A DNA stretch of 64,000 nucleotides. It comes from Canna indica. Its lineage: Eukaryota > Streptophyta > Magnoliopsida > Zingiberales > Cannaceae. The first letter of the stretch is position 1. Each line of letters starts with the position of its first letter. The translations under genes and the position numbers were made by a program. Under the pieces are notes generated by a model. The model had not been told where the DNA came from. It ran no database searches and saw only the letters and a list, made by a program, of their open reading frames with translations. The stretch spans positions 50,479,501 to 50,543,500 of the forward strand of contig CP136893.1 in NCBI GenBank assembly GCA_034359265.1, written 5' to 3'. Shown one piece after another: positions 10,601-24,500 of this stretch.

Positions 10601-13600
10601 AATTGCACGATTTTTTGAATAGAATCTTGAACGAAGCCGACTGATTGAACTTCGGGGTATCGGCTCGAAACGCCTAGAAATCTGAGTCCCGAGCGACTCC
10701 AGAACTTTCACTGTGATGGGAGAAGTTGTTAATCGAGTTATTTTTTACAGACTAATGCAAAGAATTGCACGATTTTTTGAATAGAATCTTGAACGAAGCC
10801 GACTGATTGAACTTCGGGGTATCGGCTCGAAACGCCCAGAAATCTGAGTCCCGAGCGACTCCAGAACATTCACTGTGATGGGAGAAGTTGTTAATCGAGT
10901 TATTTTTTACAGACTAATGCAAAGAATTGCACGATTTTTCGAATAGAATCCTGAACGAAGCCGACTGATTGAACTTCGGGGTATCGGCTCGAAACGCACA
11001 GAAATCTGAGTCCCGAGCGACTCCAGAACGTTCACTGTGATGGGAGAAGTTGTTAATCGAGTTATTTTTTACAGACTAATGCAAAGAATTGCACGATTTT
11101 TCGAATAGAATCTTGAACGAAGCCGACTGATTGAACTTCGGGGTATCGGCTCGAAACGCCCAGAAATCTGAGTCCCGAGCGACTCCAGAACTTTCACTGT
11201 GATGGGAGAAGTTGTTAATCGAGTTATTTTTTACAGACTAATGCAAAGAATTGCACGATTTTTCGAATAGAATCTTGAACGAAGCCGACTGATTGAACTT
11301 CGGGGTATCGGCTCGAAACGCCCAGAAATCTGAGTCCCGAGCGACTCCAGAACATTCACTGTGATGGGAGAAGTTGTTAATCGAGTTATTTTTTACAGAC
11401 TAATGCAAAGAATTGCACGATTTTTCGAATAGAATCTTAAACAAAGCCGACTGATTGAACTTCAGTGTATCGGCTCGAAAAGCCCAGCAATTTGAGTCCC
11501 GAGCGACTCCAGAACTTTCACTGTGATGGGAGAAGTTGTTAATCGAGTTATTTTTTACAGACTAATGCAAAGAATTGCACGATTTTTTGAATAGAATCTT
11601 GAACGAAGCCGACTGATTGAACTTCGGGGTATCGGCTCGAAACGCCCAGAAATCTGAGTCCCGAGCGACTCCAGAACATTCACTGTGATGGGAGAAGTTG
11701 TTAATCGAGTTATTTTTTACAGACTAATGCAAAGAATTGCACGATTTTTCGAATAGAATCCTGAACGAAGCCGACTGATTGAACTTCGGGGTATCGGCTC
11801 GAAACGCACAGAAATCTGAGTCCCGAGCGACTCCAGAACGTTCACTGTGATGGGAGAAGTTGTTAATCGAGTTATTTTTTACAGACTAATGCAAAGAATT
11901 GCACGATTTTTCGAATAGAATCTTGAACGAAGCCGACTGATTGAACTTCGGGGTATCGGCTCGAAACGCCCAGAAATCTGAGTCCCGAGCGACTCCAGAA
12001 CTTTCACTGTGATGGGAGAAGTTGTTAATCGAGTTATTTTTTACAGACTAATGCAAAGAATTGCACGATTTTTCGAATAGAATCTTGAACGAAGCCGACT
12101 GATTGAACTTCGGGGTATCGGCTCGAAACGCCCAGAAATCTGAGTCCCGAGCGACTCCAGAACATTCACTGTGATGGGAGAAGTTGTTAATCGAGTTATT
12201 TTTTACAGACTAATGCAAAGAATTGCACGATTTTTCGAATAGAATCTTGAACGAAGCTGACTGATTGAACTTCGGTGTATCGGCTCGAAACGTCCAGAAA
12301 TTTGAGTCCCGAGCGACTCCAGAACGTTCACTGTGATGGGAGAAGTTGTTAATCGAGTTATTTTTTACAGACTAATGCATAGAATTGCACGATTTTTTGA
12401 ATAGAATCTTGAACGAAGCCGACTGATTGAACTTCGGGGTATCGGCTCGAAACGCCCAGAAATCTGAGTCCCGAGCGACTCCAGAACTTTCACTGTGATG
12501 GGAGAAGTTGTTGATCGAGTTATTTTTTACAGACTAATGCAAAGAATTGCACGATTTTTCGAATAGAATCTTGAACGAAGCCGACTGATTGAACTTCGGG
12601 GTATCGGCTCGAAACGCCCAGAAATCTGAGTCCCGAGCGACTCCAGAACTTTCACTGTGATGGGAGAAGTTGTTGATCGAGTTATTTTTTACAGACTAAT
12701 GCAAAGAATTGCACGATTTTTCGAATAGAATCTTGAACGAAGCCGACTGATTGAACTTCGGGGTATCGGCTCGAAACGCCCAGAAATCTGAGTCCCGAGC
12801 GACTCCAGAACATTCACTGTGATGGGAGAAGTTGTTAATCGAGTTATTTTTTACAGACTAATGCAAAGAATTGCACGATTTTTCGAATAGAATCTTAAAC
12901 AAAGCCGACTGATTGAACTTCAGTGTATCGGCTCGAAAAGCCCAGCAATTTGAGTCCCGAGCGACTCCAGAACTTTCACTGTGATGGGAGAAGTTGTTAA
13001 TCGAGTTATTTTTTACAGACTAATGCAAAGAATTGCACGATTTTTTGAATAGAATCTTGAACGAAGCCGACTGATTGAACTTCGGGGTATCGGCTCGAAA
13101 CGCCCAGAAATCTGAGTCCCGAGCGACTCCAGAACTTTCACTGTGATGGGAGAAGTTGTTAATCGAGTTATTTTTTACAGACTAATGCAAAGAATTGCAC
13201 GATTTTTCGAATAGAATCTTGAACGAAGCCGACTGATTGAACTTCGGGGTATCGGCTCGAAACGCCCAGAAATCTGAGTCCCGAGCGACTCCAGAACATT
13301 CACTGTGATGGGAGAAGTTGTTAATCGAGTTATTTTTTACAGACTAATGCAAAGAATTGCACGATTTTTCGAATAGAATCTTGAACGAAGCTGACTGATT
13401 GAACTTCGGTGTATCGGCTCGAAACGTCCAGAAATTTGAGTCCCGAGCGACTCCAGAACGTTCACTGTGATGGGAGAAGTTGTTAATCGAGTTATTTTTT
13501 ACAGACTAATGCATAGAATTGCACGATTTTTTGAATAGAATCTTGAACGAAGCCGACTGATTGAACTTCGGGGTATCGGCTCGAAACGCCCAGAAATCTG

Positions 13601-13932
13601 AGTCCCGAGCGACTCCAGAACATTCACTGTGATGGGAGAAGTTGTTAATCGAGTTATTTTTTACAGACTAATGCAAAGAATTGCACGATTTTTCGAATAG
13701 AATCCTGAACGAAGCCGACTGATTGAACTTCGGGGTATCGGCTCGAAACGCACAGAAATCTGAGTCCCGAGCGACTCCAGAACGTTCACTGTGATGGGAG
13801 AAGTTGTTAATCGAGTTATTTTTTACAGACTAATGCAAAGAATTGCACGATTTTTCGAATAGAATCTTGAACGAAGCCGACTGATTGAACTTCGGGGTAT
13901 CGGCTCGAAACGCCCAGAAATCTGAGTCCCGA

Positions 13933-16200
13933 GCGACTCCAGAACTTTCACTGTGATGGGAGAAGTTGTTAATCGAGTTATTTTTTACAGACTAATGCAA
14001 AGAATTGCACGATTTTTCGAATAGAATCTTGAACGAAGCCGACTGATTGAACTTCGGGGTATCGGCTCGAAACGCCCAGAAATCTGAGTCCCGAGCGACT
14101 CCAGAACATTCACTGTGATGGGAGAAGTTGTTAATCGAGTTATTTTTTACAGACTAATGCAAAGAATTGCACGATTTTTCGAATAGAATCTTGAACGAAG
14201 CTGACTGATTGAACTTCGGTGTATCGGCTCGAAACGTCCAGAAATTTGAGTCCCGAGCGACTCCAGAACGTTCACTGTGATGGGAGAAGTTGTTAATCGA
14301 GTTATTTTTTACAGACTAATGCATAGAATTGCACGATTTTTTGAATAGAATCTTGAACGAAGCCGACTGATTGAACTTCGGGGTATCGGCTCGAAACGCC
14401 CAGAAATCTGAGTCCCGAGCGACTCCAGAACTTTCACTGTGATGGGAGAAGTTGTTGATCGAGTTATTTTTTACAGACTAATGCAAAGAATTGCACGATT
14501 TTTCGAATAGAATCTTGAACGAAGCCGACTGATTGAACTTCGGGGTATCGGCTCGAAACGCCCAGAAATCTGAGTCCCGAGCGACTCCAGAACTTTCACT
14601 GTGATGGGAGAAGTTGTTGATCGAGTTATTTTTTACAGACTAATGCAAAGAATTGCACGATTTTTCGAATAGAATCTTGAACGAAGCCGACTGATTGAAC
14701 TTCGGGGTATCGGCTCGAAACGCCCAGAAATCTGAGTCCCGAGCGACTCCAGAACATTCACTGTGATGGGAGAAGTTGTTAATCGAGTTATTTTTTACAG
14801 ACTAATGCAAAGAATTGCACGATTTTTCGAATAGAATCTTAAACAAAGCCGACTGATTGAACTTCAGTGTATCGGCTCGAAAAGCCCAGCAATTTGAGTC
14901 CCGAGCGACTCCAGAACTTTCACTGTGATGGGAGAAGTTGTTAATCGAGTTATTTTTTACAGACTAATGCAAAGAATTGCACGATTTTTTGAATAGAATC
15001 TTGAACGAAGCCGACTGATTGAACTTCGGGGTATCGGCTCGAAACGCCCAGAAATCTGAGTCCCGAGCGACTCCAGAACTTTCACTGTGATGGGAGAAGT
15101 TGTTAATCGAGTTATTTTTTACAGACTAATGCAAAGAATTGCACGATTTTTCGAATAGAATCTTGAACGAAGCCGACTGATTGAACTTCGGGGTATCGGC
15201 TCGAAACGCCCAGAAATCTGAGTCCCGAGCGACTCCAGAACATTCACTGTGATGGGAGAAGTTGTTAATCGAGTTATTTTTTACAGACTAATGCAAAGAA
15301 TTGCACGATTTTTCGAATAGAATCTTGAACGAAGCTGACTGATTGAACTTCGGTGTATCGGCTCGAAACGTCCAGAAATTTGAGTCCCGAGCGACTCCAG
15401 AACGTTCACTGTGATGGGAGAAGTTGTTAATCGAGTTATTTTTTACAGACTAATGCATAGAATTGCACGATTTTTTGAATAGAATCTTGAACGAAGCCGA
15501 CTGATTGAACTTCGGGGTATCGGCTCGAAACGCCCAGAAATCTGAGTCCCGAGCGACTCCAGAACTTTCACTGTGATGGGAGAAGTTGTTGATCGAGTTA
15601 TTTTTTACAGACTAATGCAAAGAATTGCACGATTTTTCGAATAGAATCTTGAACGAAGCCGACTGATTGAACTTCGGGGTATCGGCTCGAAACGCCCAGA
15701 AATCTGAGTCCCGAGCGACTCCAGAACTTTCACTGTGATGGGAGAAGTTGTTGATCGAGTTATTTTTTACAGACTAATGCAAAGAATTGCACGATTTTTC
15801 GAATAGAATCTTGAACGAAGCCGACTGATTGAACTTCGGGGTATCGGCTCGAAACGCCCAGAAATCTGAGTCCCGAGCGACTCCAGAACATTCACTGTGA
15901 TGGGAGAAGTTGTTAATCGAGTTATTTTTTACAGACTAATGCAAAGAATTGCACGATTTTTCGAATAGAATCTTAAACAAAGCCGACTGATTGAACTTCA
16001 GTGTATCGGCTCGAAAAGCCCAGCAATTTGAGTCCCGAGCGACTCCAGAACTTTCACTGTGATGGGAGAAGTTGTTAATCGAGTTATTTTTTACAGACTA
16101 ATGCAAAGAATTGCACGATTTTTTGAATAGAATCTTGAACGAAGCCGACTGATTGAACTTCGGGGTATCGGCTCGAAACGCCCAGAAATCTGAGTCCCGA
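13933..16200 (+). repeat. Tandem 7-mer HOR, 1134 bp, two copies
   Basis: Units 13933-15066 and 15067-16200, each a, L, H(T68), d, d, K, D. I saw no difference between the two. Single copies of the same 7-mer occur at 6967-8100 and 11989-13122. The unit continues as a, L, H at 16201, but the A68T marker and cggtg are then lost, marking the right edge. 16201-16686 is a three-monomer linker. Confidence 0.92.
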
Positions 16201-16686
16201 GCGACTCCAGAACTTTCACTGTGATGGGAGAAGTTGTTAATCGAGTTATTTTTTACAGACTAATGCAAAGAATTGCACGATTTTTCGAATAGAATCTTGA
16301 ACGAAGCCGACTGATTGAACTTCGGGGTATCGGCTCGAAACGCCCAGAAATCTGAGTCCCGAGCGACTCCAGAACATTCACTGTGATGGGAGAAGTTGTT
16401 AATCGAGTTATTTTTTACAGACTAATGCAAAGAATTGCACGATTTTTCGAATAGAATCTTGAACGAAGCTGACTGATTGAACTTCAGTGTATCGGCTCGA
16501 AACGTCCAGAAATTTGAGTCCCGAGCGACTCCAGAACGTTCACTGTGATGGGAGAAGTTGTTAATCGAGTTATTTTTTACAGACTAATGCAAAGAATTGC
16601 ACGATTTTTTGAATAGAATCTTGAACGAAGCCGACTGATTGAACTTCGGGGTATCGGCTCGAAACGCCCAGAAATCTGAGTCCCGA

Positions 16687-19600
16687 GCGACTCCAGAACT
16701 TTCACTGTGATGGGAGAAGTTGTTAATCGAGTTATTTTTTACAGACTAATGCAAAGAATTGCACGATTTTTCGAATAGAATCTTGAACGAAGCCGACTGA
16801 TTGAACTTCGGGGTATCGGCTCGAAACGCCCAGAAATCTGAGTCCCGAGCGACTCCAGAACATTCACTGTGATGGGAGAAGTTGTTAATCGAGTTATTTT
16901 TTACAGACTAATGCAAAGAATTGCACGATTTTTCGAATAGAATCTTAAACAAAGCCGACTGATTGAACTTCAGTGTATCGGCTCGAAAAGCCCAGCAATT
17001 TGAGTCCCGAGCGACTCCAGAACTTTCACTGTGATGGGAGAAGTTGTTAATCGAGTTATTTTTTACAGACTAATGCAAAGAATTGCACGATTTTTTGAAT
17101 AGAATCTTGAACGAAGCCGACTGATTGAACTTCGGGGTATCGGCTCGAAACGTCCAGAAATTTGAGTCCCGAGCGACTCCAGAACGTTCACTGTGATGGG
17201 AGAAGTTGTTAATCGAGTTATTTTTTACAGACTAATGCAAAGAATTGCACGATTTTTCGAATAGAATCTTAAACAAAGCCGACTGAATGAACTTCGGGGT
17301 ATCGGCTAGAAAAGCCCAGCAATCTGAGTCCCAAGCGACTCCAGAACTTTCACTGTGATGGGAGAAGTTGTTAATCGAGTTATTTTTTACAGACTAATGC
17401 AAAGAATTGCACGATTTTTCGAATAGAATCCTGAACGAAGCCGACTGATTGAACTTCGGGGTATCGGCTCGAAACGCACAGAAATCTGAGTCCCGAGCGA
17501 CTCCAGAACGTTCACTGTGATGGGAGAAGTTGTTAATCGAGTTATTTTTTACAGACTAATGCAAAGAATTGCATGATTTTTCGAATAGAATCTTGAACGA
17601 AGCCGACTGATTGAACTTCGGGGTATCGGCTCGAAACGCCCAGAAATCTGAGTCCCGAGCGACTCCAGAACTTTCACTGTGATGGGAGAAGTTGTTAATC
17701 GAGTTATTTTTTACAGACTAATGCAAAGAATTGCACGATTTTTCGAATAGAATCTTGAACGAAGCCGACTGATTGAACTTCGGGGTATCGGCTCGAAACG
17801 CCCAGAAATCGGAGTCCCGAGCGACTCCAGAACATTCACTGTGATGGGAGAAGTTGTTAATCGAGTTATTTTTTACAGACTAATGCAAAGAATTGCACGA
17901 TTTTTCGAATAGAATCTTGAACGAAGCTGACTGATTGAACTTCAGTGTATCGGCTCGAAACGTCCAGAAATTTGAGTCCCGAGCGACTCCAGAACGTTCA
18001 CTGTGATGGGAGAAGTTGTTAATCGAGTTATTTTTTACAGACTAATGCAAAGAATTGCACGATTTTTTGAATAGAATCTTGAACGAAGCCGACTGATTGA
18101 ACTTCGGGGTATCGGCTCGAAACGCCCAGAAATCTGAGTCCCGAGCGACTCCAGAACTTTCACTGTGATGGGAGAAGTTGTTAATCGAGTTATTTTTTAC
18201 AGACTAATGCAAAGAATTGCACGATTTTTCGAATAGAATCTTGAACGAAGCCGACTGATTGAACTTCGGGGTATCGGCTCGAAACGCCCAGAAATCTGAG
18301 TCCCGAGCGACTCCAGAACATTCACTGTGATGGGAGAAGTTGTTAATCGAGTTATTTTTTACAGACTAATGCAAAGAATTGCACGATTTTTCGAATAGAA
18401 TCTTAAACAAAGCCGACTGATTGAACTTCAGTGTATCGGCTCGAAAAGCCCAGCAATTTGAGTCCCGAGCGACTCCATAACTTTCACTGTGATGGGAGAA
18501 GTTGTTAATCGAGTTATTTTTTACAGACTAATGCAAAGAATTGCACGATTTTTTGAATAGAATCTTGAACGAAGCCGACTGATTGAACTTCGGGGTATCG
18601 GCTCGAAACGCCCAGAAATCTGAGTCCCGAGCGACTCCAGAACATTCACTGTGATGGGAGAAGTTGTTAATCGAGTTATTTTTTACAGACTAATGCAAAG
18701 AATTGCACGATTTTTCGAATAGAATCCTGAACGAAGCCGACTGATTGAACTTCGGGGTATCGGCTCGAAACGCACAGAAATCTGAGTCCCGAGCGACTCC
18801 AGAACGTTCACTGTGATGGGAGAAGTTGTTAATCGAGTTATTTTTTACAGACTAATGCAAAGAATTGCACGATTTTTCGAATAGAATCTTGAACGAAGCC
18901 GACTGATTGAACTTCGGGGTATCGGCTCGAAACGCCCAGAAATCTGAGTCCCGAGCGACTCCAGAACTTTCACTGTGATGGGAGAAGTTGTTAATCGAGT
19001 TATTTTTTACAGACTAATGCAAAGAATTGCACGATTTTTCGAATAGAATCTTGAACGAAGCCGACTGATTGAACTTCGGGGTATCGGCTCGAAACGCCCA
19101 GAAATCTGAGTCCCGAGCGACTCCAGAACATTCACTGTGATGGGAGAAGTTGTTAATCGAGTTATTTTTTACAGACTAATGCAAAGAATTGCACGATTTT
19201 TCGAATAGAATCTTAAACAAAGCCGACTGATTGAACTTCAGTGTATCGGCTCGAAAAGCCCAGCAATTTGAGTCCCGAGCGACTCCAGAACTTTCACTGT
19301 GATGGGAGAAGTTGTTAATCGAGTTATTTTTTACAGACTAATGCAAAGAATTGCACGATTTTTTGAATAGAATCTTGAACGAAGCCGACTGATTGAACTT
19401 CGGGGTATCGGCTCGAAACGTCCAGAAATTTGAGTCCCGAGCGACTCCAGAACGTTCACTGTGATGGGAGAAGTTGTTAATCGAGTTATTTTTTACAGAC
19501 TAATGCAAAGAATTGCACGATTTTTCGAATAGAATCTTAAACAAAGCCGACTGAATGAACTTCGGGGTATCGGCTAGAAAAGCCCAGCAATCTGAGTCCC

Positions 19601-21546
19601 AAGCGACTCCAGAACTTTCACTGTGATGGGAGAAGTTGTTAATCGAGTTATTTTTTACAGACTAATGCAAAGAATTGCACGATTTTTCGAATAGAATCCT
19701 GAACGAAGCCGACTGATTGAACTTCGGGGTATCGGCTCGAAACGCACAGAAATCTGAGTCCCGAGCGACTCCAGAACGTTCACTGTGATGGGAGAAGTTG
19801 TTAATCGAGTTATTTTTTACAGACTAATGCAAAGAATTGCATGATTTTTCGAATAGAATCTTGAACGAAGCCGACTGATTGAACTTCGGGGTATCGGCTC
19901 GAAACGCCCAGAAATCTGAGTCCCGAGCGACTCCAGAACTTTCACTGTGATGGGAGAAGTTGTTAATCGAGTTATTTTTTACAGACTAATGCAAAGAATT
20001 GCACGATTTTTCGAATAGAATCTTGAACGAAGCCGACTGATTGAACTTCGGGGTATCGGCTCGAAACGCCCAGAAATCAGAGTCCCGAGCGACTCCAGAA
20101 CATTCACTGTGATGGGAGAAGTTGTTAATCGAGTTATTTTTTACAGACTAATGCAAAGAATTGCACGATTTTTCGAATAGAATCTTGAACGAAGCTGACT
20201 GATTGAACTTCAGTGTATCGGCTCGAAACGTCCAGAAATTTGAGTCCCGAGCGACTCCAGAACGTTCACTGTGATGGGAGAAGTTGTTAATCGAGTTATT
20301 TTTTACAGACTAATGCAAAGAATTGCACGATTTTTTGAATAGAATCTTGAACGAAGCCGACTGATTGAACTTCGGGGTATCGGCTCGAAACGCCCAGAAA
20401 TCTGAGTCCCGAGCGACTCCAGAACTTTCACTGTGATGGGAGAAGTTGTTAATCGAGTTATTTTTTACAGACTAATGCAAAGAATTGCACGATTTTTCGA
20501 ATAGAATCTTGAACGAAGCCGACTGATTGAACTTCGGGGTATCGGCTCGAAACGCCCAGAAATCTGAGTCCCGAGCGACTCCAGAACATTCACTGTGATG
20601 GGAGAAGTTGTTAATCGAGTTATTTTTTACAGACTAATGCAAAGAATTGCACGATTTTTCGAATAGAATCTTAAACAAAGCCGACTGATTGAACTTCAGT
20701 GTATCGGCTCGAAAAGCCCAGCAATTTGAGTCCCGAGCGACTCCATAACTTTCACTGTGATGGGAGAAGTTGTTAATCGAGTTATTTTTTACAGACTAAT
20801 GCAAAGAATTGCACGATTTTTTGAATAGAATCTTGAACGAAGCCGACTGATTGAACTTCGGGGTATCGGCTCGAAACGCCCAGAAATCTGAGTCCCGAGC
20901 GACTCCAGAACATTCACTGTGATGGGAGAAGTTGTTAATCGAGTTATTTTTTACAGACTAATGCAAAGAATTGCACGATTTTTCGAATAGAATCCTGAAC
21001 GAAGCCGACTGATTGAACTTCGGGGTATCGGCTCGAAACGCACAGAAATCTGAGTCCCGAGCGACTCCAGAACGTTCACTGTGATGGGAGAAGTTGTTAA
21101 TCGAGTTATTTTTTACAGACTAATGCAAAGAATTGCACGATTTTTCGAATAGAATCTTGAACGAAGCCGACTGATTGAACTTCGGGGTATCGGCTCGAAA
21201 CGCCCAGAAATCTGAGTCCCGAGCGACTCCAGAACTTTCACTGTGATGGGAGAAGTTGTTAATCGAGTTATTTTTTACAGACTAATGCAAAGAATTGCAC
21301 GATTTTTCGAATAGAATCTTGAACGAAGCCGACTGATTGAACTTCGGGGTATCGGCTCGAAACGCCCAGAAATCTGAGTCCCGAGCGACTCCAGAACATT
21401 CACTGTGATGGGAGAAGTTGTTAATCGAGTTATTTTTTACAGACTAATGCAAAGAATTGCACGATTTTTCGAATAGAATCTTAAACAAAGCCGACTGATT
21501 GAACTTCAGTGTATCGGCTCGAAAAGCCCAGCAATTTGAGTCCCGA
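16687..21546 (+). repeat. Tandem 14-mer HOR, 2268 bp, about 2.1 copies
   Basis: Unit order a K M N E g a L H a K D E g; copies 16687-18954 and 18955-21222, then a partial third copy (a K). Private changes recur exactly 2268 bp apart: gcatg at 17571 and 19839, ccataac at 18475 and 20743. At the site of 17811 and 20079 both copies differ from the norm but carry different bases (G and A), showing later divergence. Confidence 0.93.
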
Positions 21547-24500
21547 GCGACTCCAGAACTTTCACTGTGATGGGAGAAGTTGTTAATCGAGTTATTTTTT
21601 ACAGACTAATGCAAAGAATTGCACGATTTTTTGAATAGAATCTTGAACGAAGCCGACTGATTGAACTTCGGGGTATCGGCTCGAAACGCCCAGAAATCTG
21701 AGTCCCGAGCGACTCCAGAACATTCACTGTGATGGGAGAAGTTGTTAATCGAGTTATTTTTTACAGACTAATGCAAAGAATTGCACGATTTTTCGAATAG
21801 AATCCTGAACGAAGCCGACTGATTGAACTTCGGGGTATCGGCTCGAAACGCACAGAAATCTGAGTCCCGAGCGACTCCAGAACGTTCACTGTGATGGGAG
21901 AAGTTGTTAATCGAGTTATTTTTTACAGACTAATGCAAAGAATTGCACGATTTTTCGAATAGAATCTTGAACGAAGCCGACTGATTGAACTTCGGGGTAT
22001 CGGCTCGAAACGCCCAGAAATCTGAGTCCCGAGCGACTCCAGAACTTTCACTGTGATGGAAGAAGTTGTTAATCGAGTTATTTTTTACAGACTAATGCAA
22101 AGAATTGCACGATTTTTCGAATAGAATCTTGAACGAAGCCGACTGATTGAACTTCGGGGTATCGGCTCGAAACGCCCAGAAATCTGAGTCCCGAGCGACT
22201 CCAGAACATTCACTGTGATGGGAGAAGTTGTTAATCGAGTTATTTTTTACAGACTAATGCAAAGAATTGCACGATTTTTCGAATAGAATCTTGAACGAAG
22301 CTGACTGATTGAACTTCGGTGTATCGGCTCGAAACGTCCAGAAATTTGAGTCCCGAGCGACTCCAGAACGTTCACTGTGATGGGAGAAGTTGTTAATCGA
22401 GTTATTTTTTACAGACTAATGCAAAGAATTGCACGATTTTTTGAATAGAATCTTGAACGAAGCCGACTGATTGAACTTCGGGGTATCGGCTCGAAACGCC
22501 CAGAAATCTGAGTCCCGAGCGACTCCAGAACTTTCACTGTGATGGGAGAAGTTGTTGATCGAGTTATTTTTTACAGACTAATGCAAAGAATTGCACGATT
22601 TTTCGAATAGAATCTTGAACGAAGCCGACTGATTGAACTTCGGGGTATCGGCTCGAAACGCCCAGAAATCTGAGTCCCGAGCGACTCCAGAACATTCACT
22701 GTGATGGGAGAAGTTGTTAATCGAGTTATTTTTTACAGACTAATGCAAAGAATTGCACGATTTTTCGAATAGAATCTTGAACGAAGCCGACTGATTGAAC
22801 TTCGGGGTATCGGCTCGAAATGCCCAGAAATCTGAGTCCCGAGCGACTCCAGAACATTCACTGTGATGGGAGAAGTTGTTAATCGAGTTATTTTTTACAG
22901 ACTAATGCAAAGAATTGCACGATTTTTCGAATAGAATCTTGAACGAAGCCGACTGATTGAACTTCGGGGTATCGGCTCGAAACGCCCAGAAATCTGAGTC
23001 ACGAGCGACTCCAGAACTTTCACTGTGATGGGAGAAGTTGTTAATCGAGTTATTTTTTACAGACTAATGCAAAGAATTGCACGATTTTTCGAATAGAATC
23101 TTGAACGAAGCCGACTGATTGAACTTCGGGGTATCGGCTCGAAACGGCCAGAAATCTGAGTCCCGAGCAACTCCAGAACTTTCACTGTGATGGGAGAAGT
23201 TGTTAATCGAGTTATTTTTTACAGACTAATGCAAAGAATTGCACGATTTTTCGAATAGAATCTTGAACGAAGCCGACTGATTGAACTTCGGGGTATCGGC
23301 TCGAAACGTCCAGAAATTTGAGTCCCGAGCGACTCCAGAACGTTCACTGTGATGGGAGAAGTTGTTAATCGAGTTATTTTTTACAGACTAATGCAAAGAA
23401 TTGCACGATTTTTCGAATAGAATCTTAAACAAAGCCGACTGATTGAACTTCGGGGTATCGGCTAGAAAAGCCCAGCAATCTGAGTCCCAAGCGACTCCAG
23501 AACTTTCACTGTGATGGGAGAAGTTGTTAATCGAGTTATTTTTTACAGACTAATGCAAAGAATTGCACGATTTTTCGAATAGAATCCTGAACGAAGCCGA
23601 CTGATTGAACTTCGGGGTATCGGCTCGAAACGCACAGAAATCTGAGTCCCGAGCGACTCCAGAACGTTCACTGTGATGGGAGAAGTTGTTAATCGAGTTA
23701 TTTTTTACAGACTAATGCAAAGAATTGCACGATTTTTCGAATAGAATCTTGAACGAAGCCGACTGATTGAACTTCGGGGTATCGGCTCGAAACGCCCAGA
23801 AATCTGAGTCCCGAGCGACTCCAGAACATTCACTGTGATGGGAGAAGTTGTTAATCGAGTTATTTTTTACAGACTAATGCAAAGAATTGCACGATTTTTC
23901 GAATAGAATCTTGAACGAAGCTGACTGATTGAACTTCAGTGTATCGGCTCGAAACGTCCAGAAATTTGAGTCCCGAGCGACTCCAGAACGTTCACTGTGA
24001 TGGGAGAAGTTGTTAATCGAGTTATTTTTTACAGACTAATGCAAAGAATTGCACGATTTTTTGAATAGAATCTTGAACGAAGCCGACTGATTGAACTTCG
24101 GGGTATCGGCTCGAAACGCCCAGAAATCTGAGTCCCGAGCGACTCCAGAACTTTCACTGTGATGGGAGAAGTTGTTAATCGAGTTATTTTTTACAGACTA
24201 ATGCAAAGAATTGCACGATTTTTCGAATAGAATCTTGAACGAAGCCGACTGATTGAACTTCGGGGTATCGGCTCGAAACGCCCAGAAATCTGAGTCCCGA
24301 GCGACTCCAGAACATTCACTGTGATGGGAGAAGTTGTTAATCGAGTTATTTTTTACAGACTAATGCAAAGAATTGCACGATTTTTCGAATAGAATCTTAA
24401 ACAAAGCCGACTGATTGAACTTCAGTGTATCGGCTCGAAAAGCCCAGCAATTTGAGTCCCGAGCGACTCCATAACTTTCACTGTGATGGGAGAAGTTGTT

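Larger units (their letters stand above)
5509..13932 (+). repeat. Long HOR: 21-monomer block repeated at 5022-bp offset
   Basis: 5509-8910 and 10531-13932 share the order H D E g a K D E g a L H d d K D a L H E g, at an offset of exactly 31 monomers. Both copies carry the private cgccta tail (5649 and 10671) and both A68T sites at matching places (7355/12377, 8489/13511). The stretch between them, 8911-10530, is itself a copy of 5671-7290 (D E g a K D E g a L, offset 20 monomers). Identity appears near complete by eye. Confidence 0.9.
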
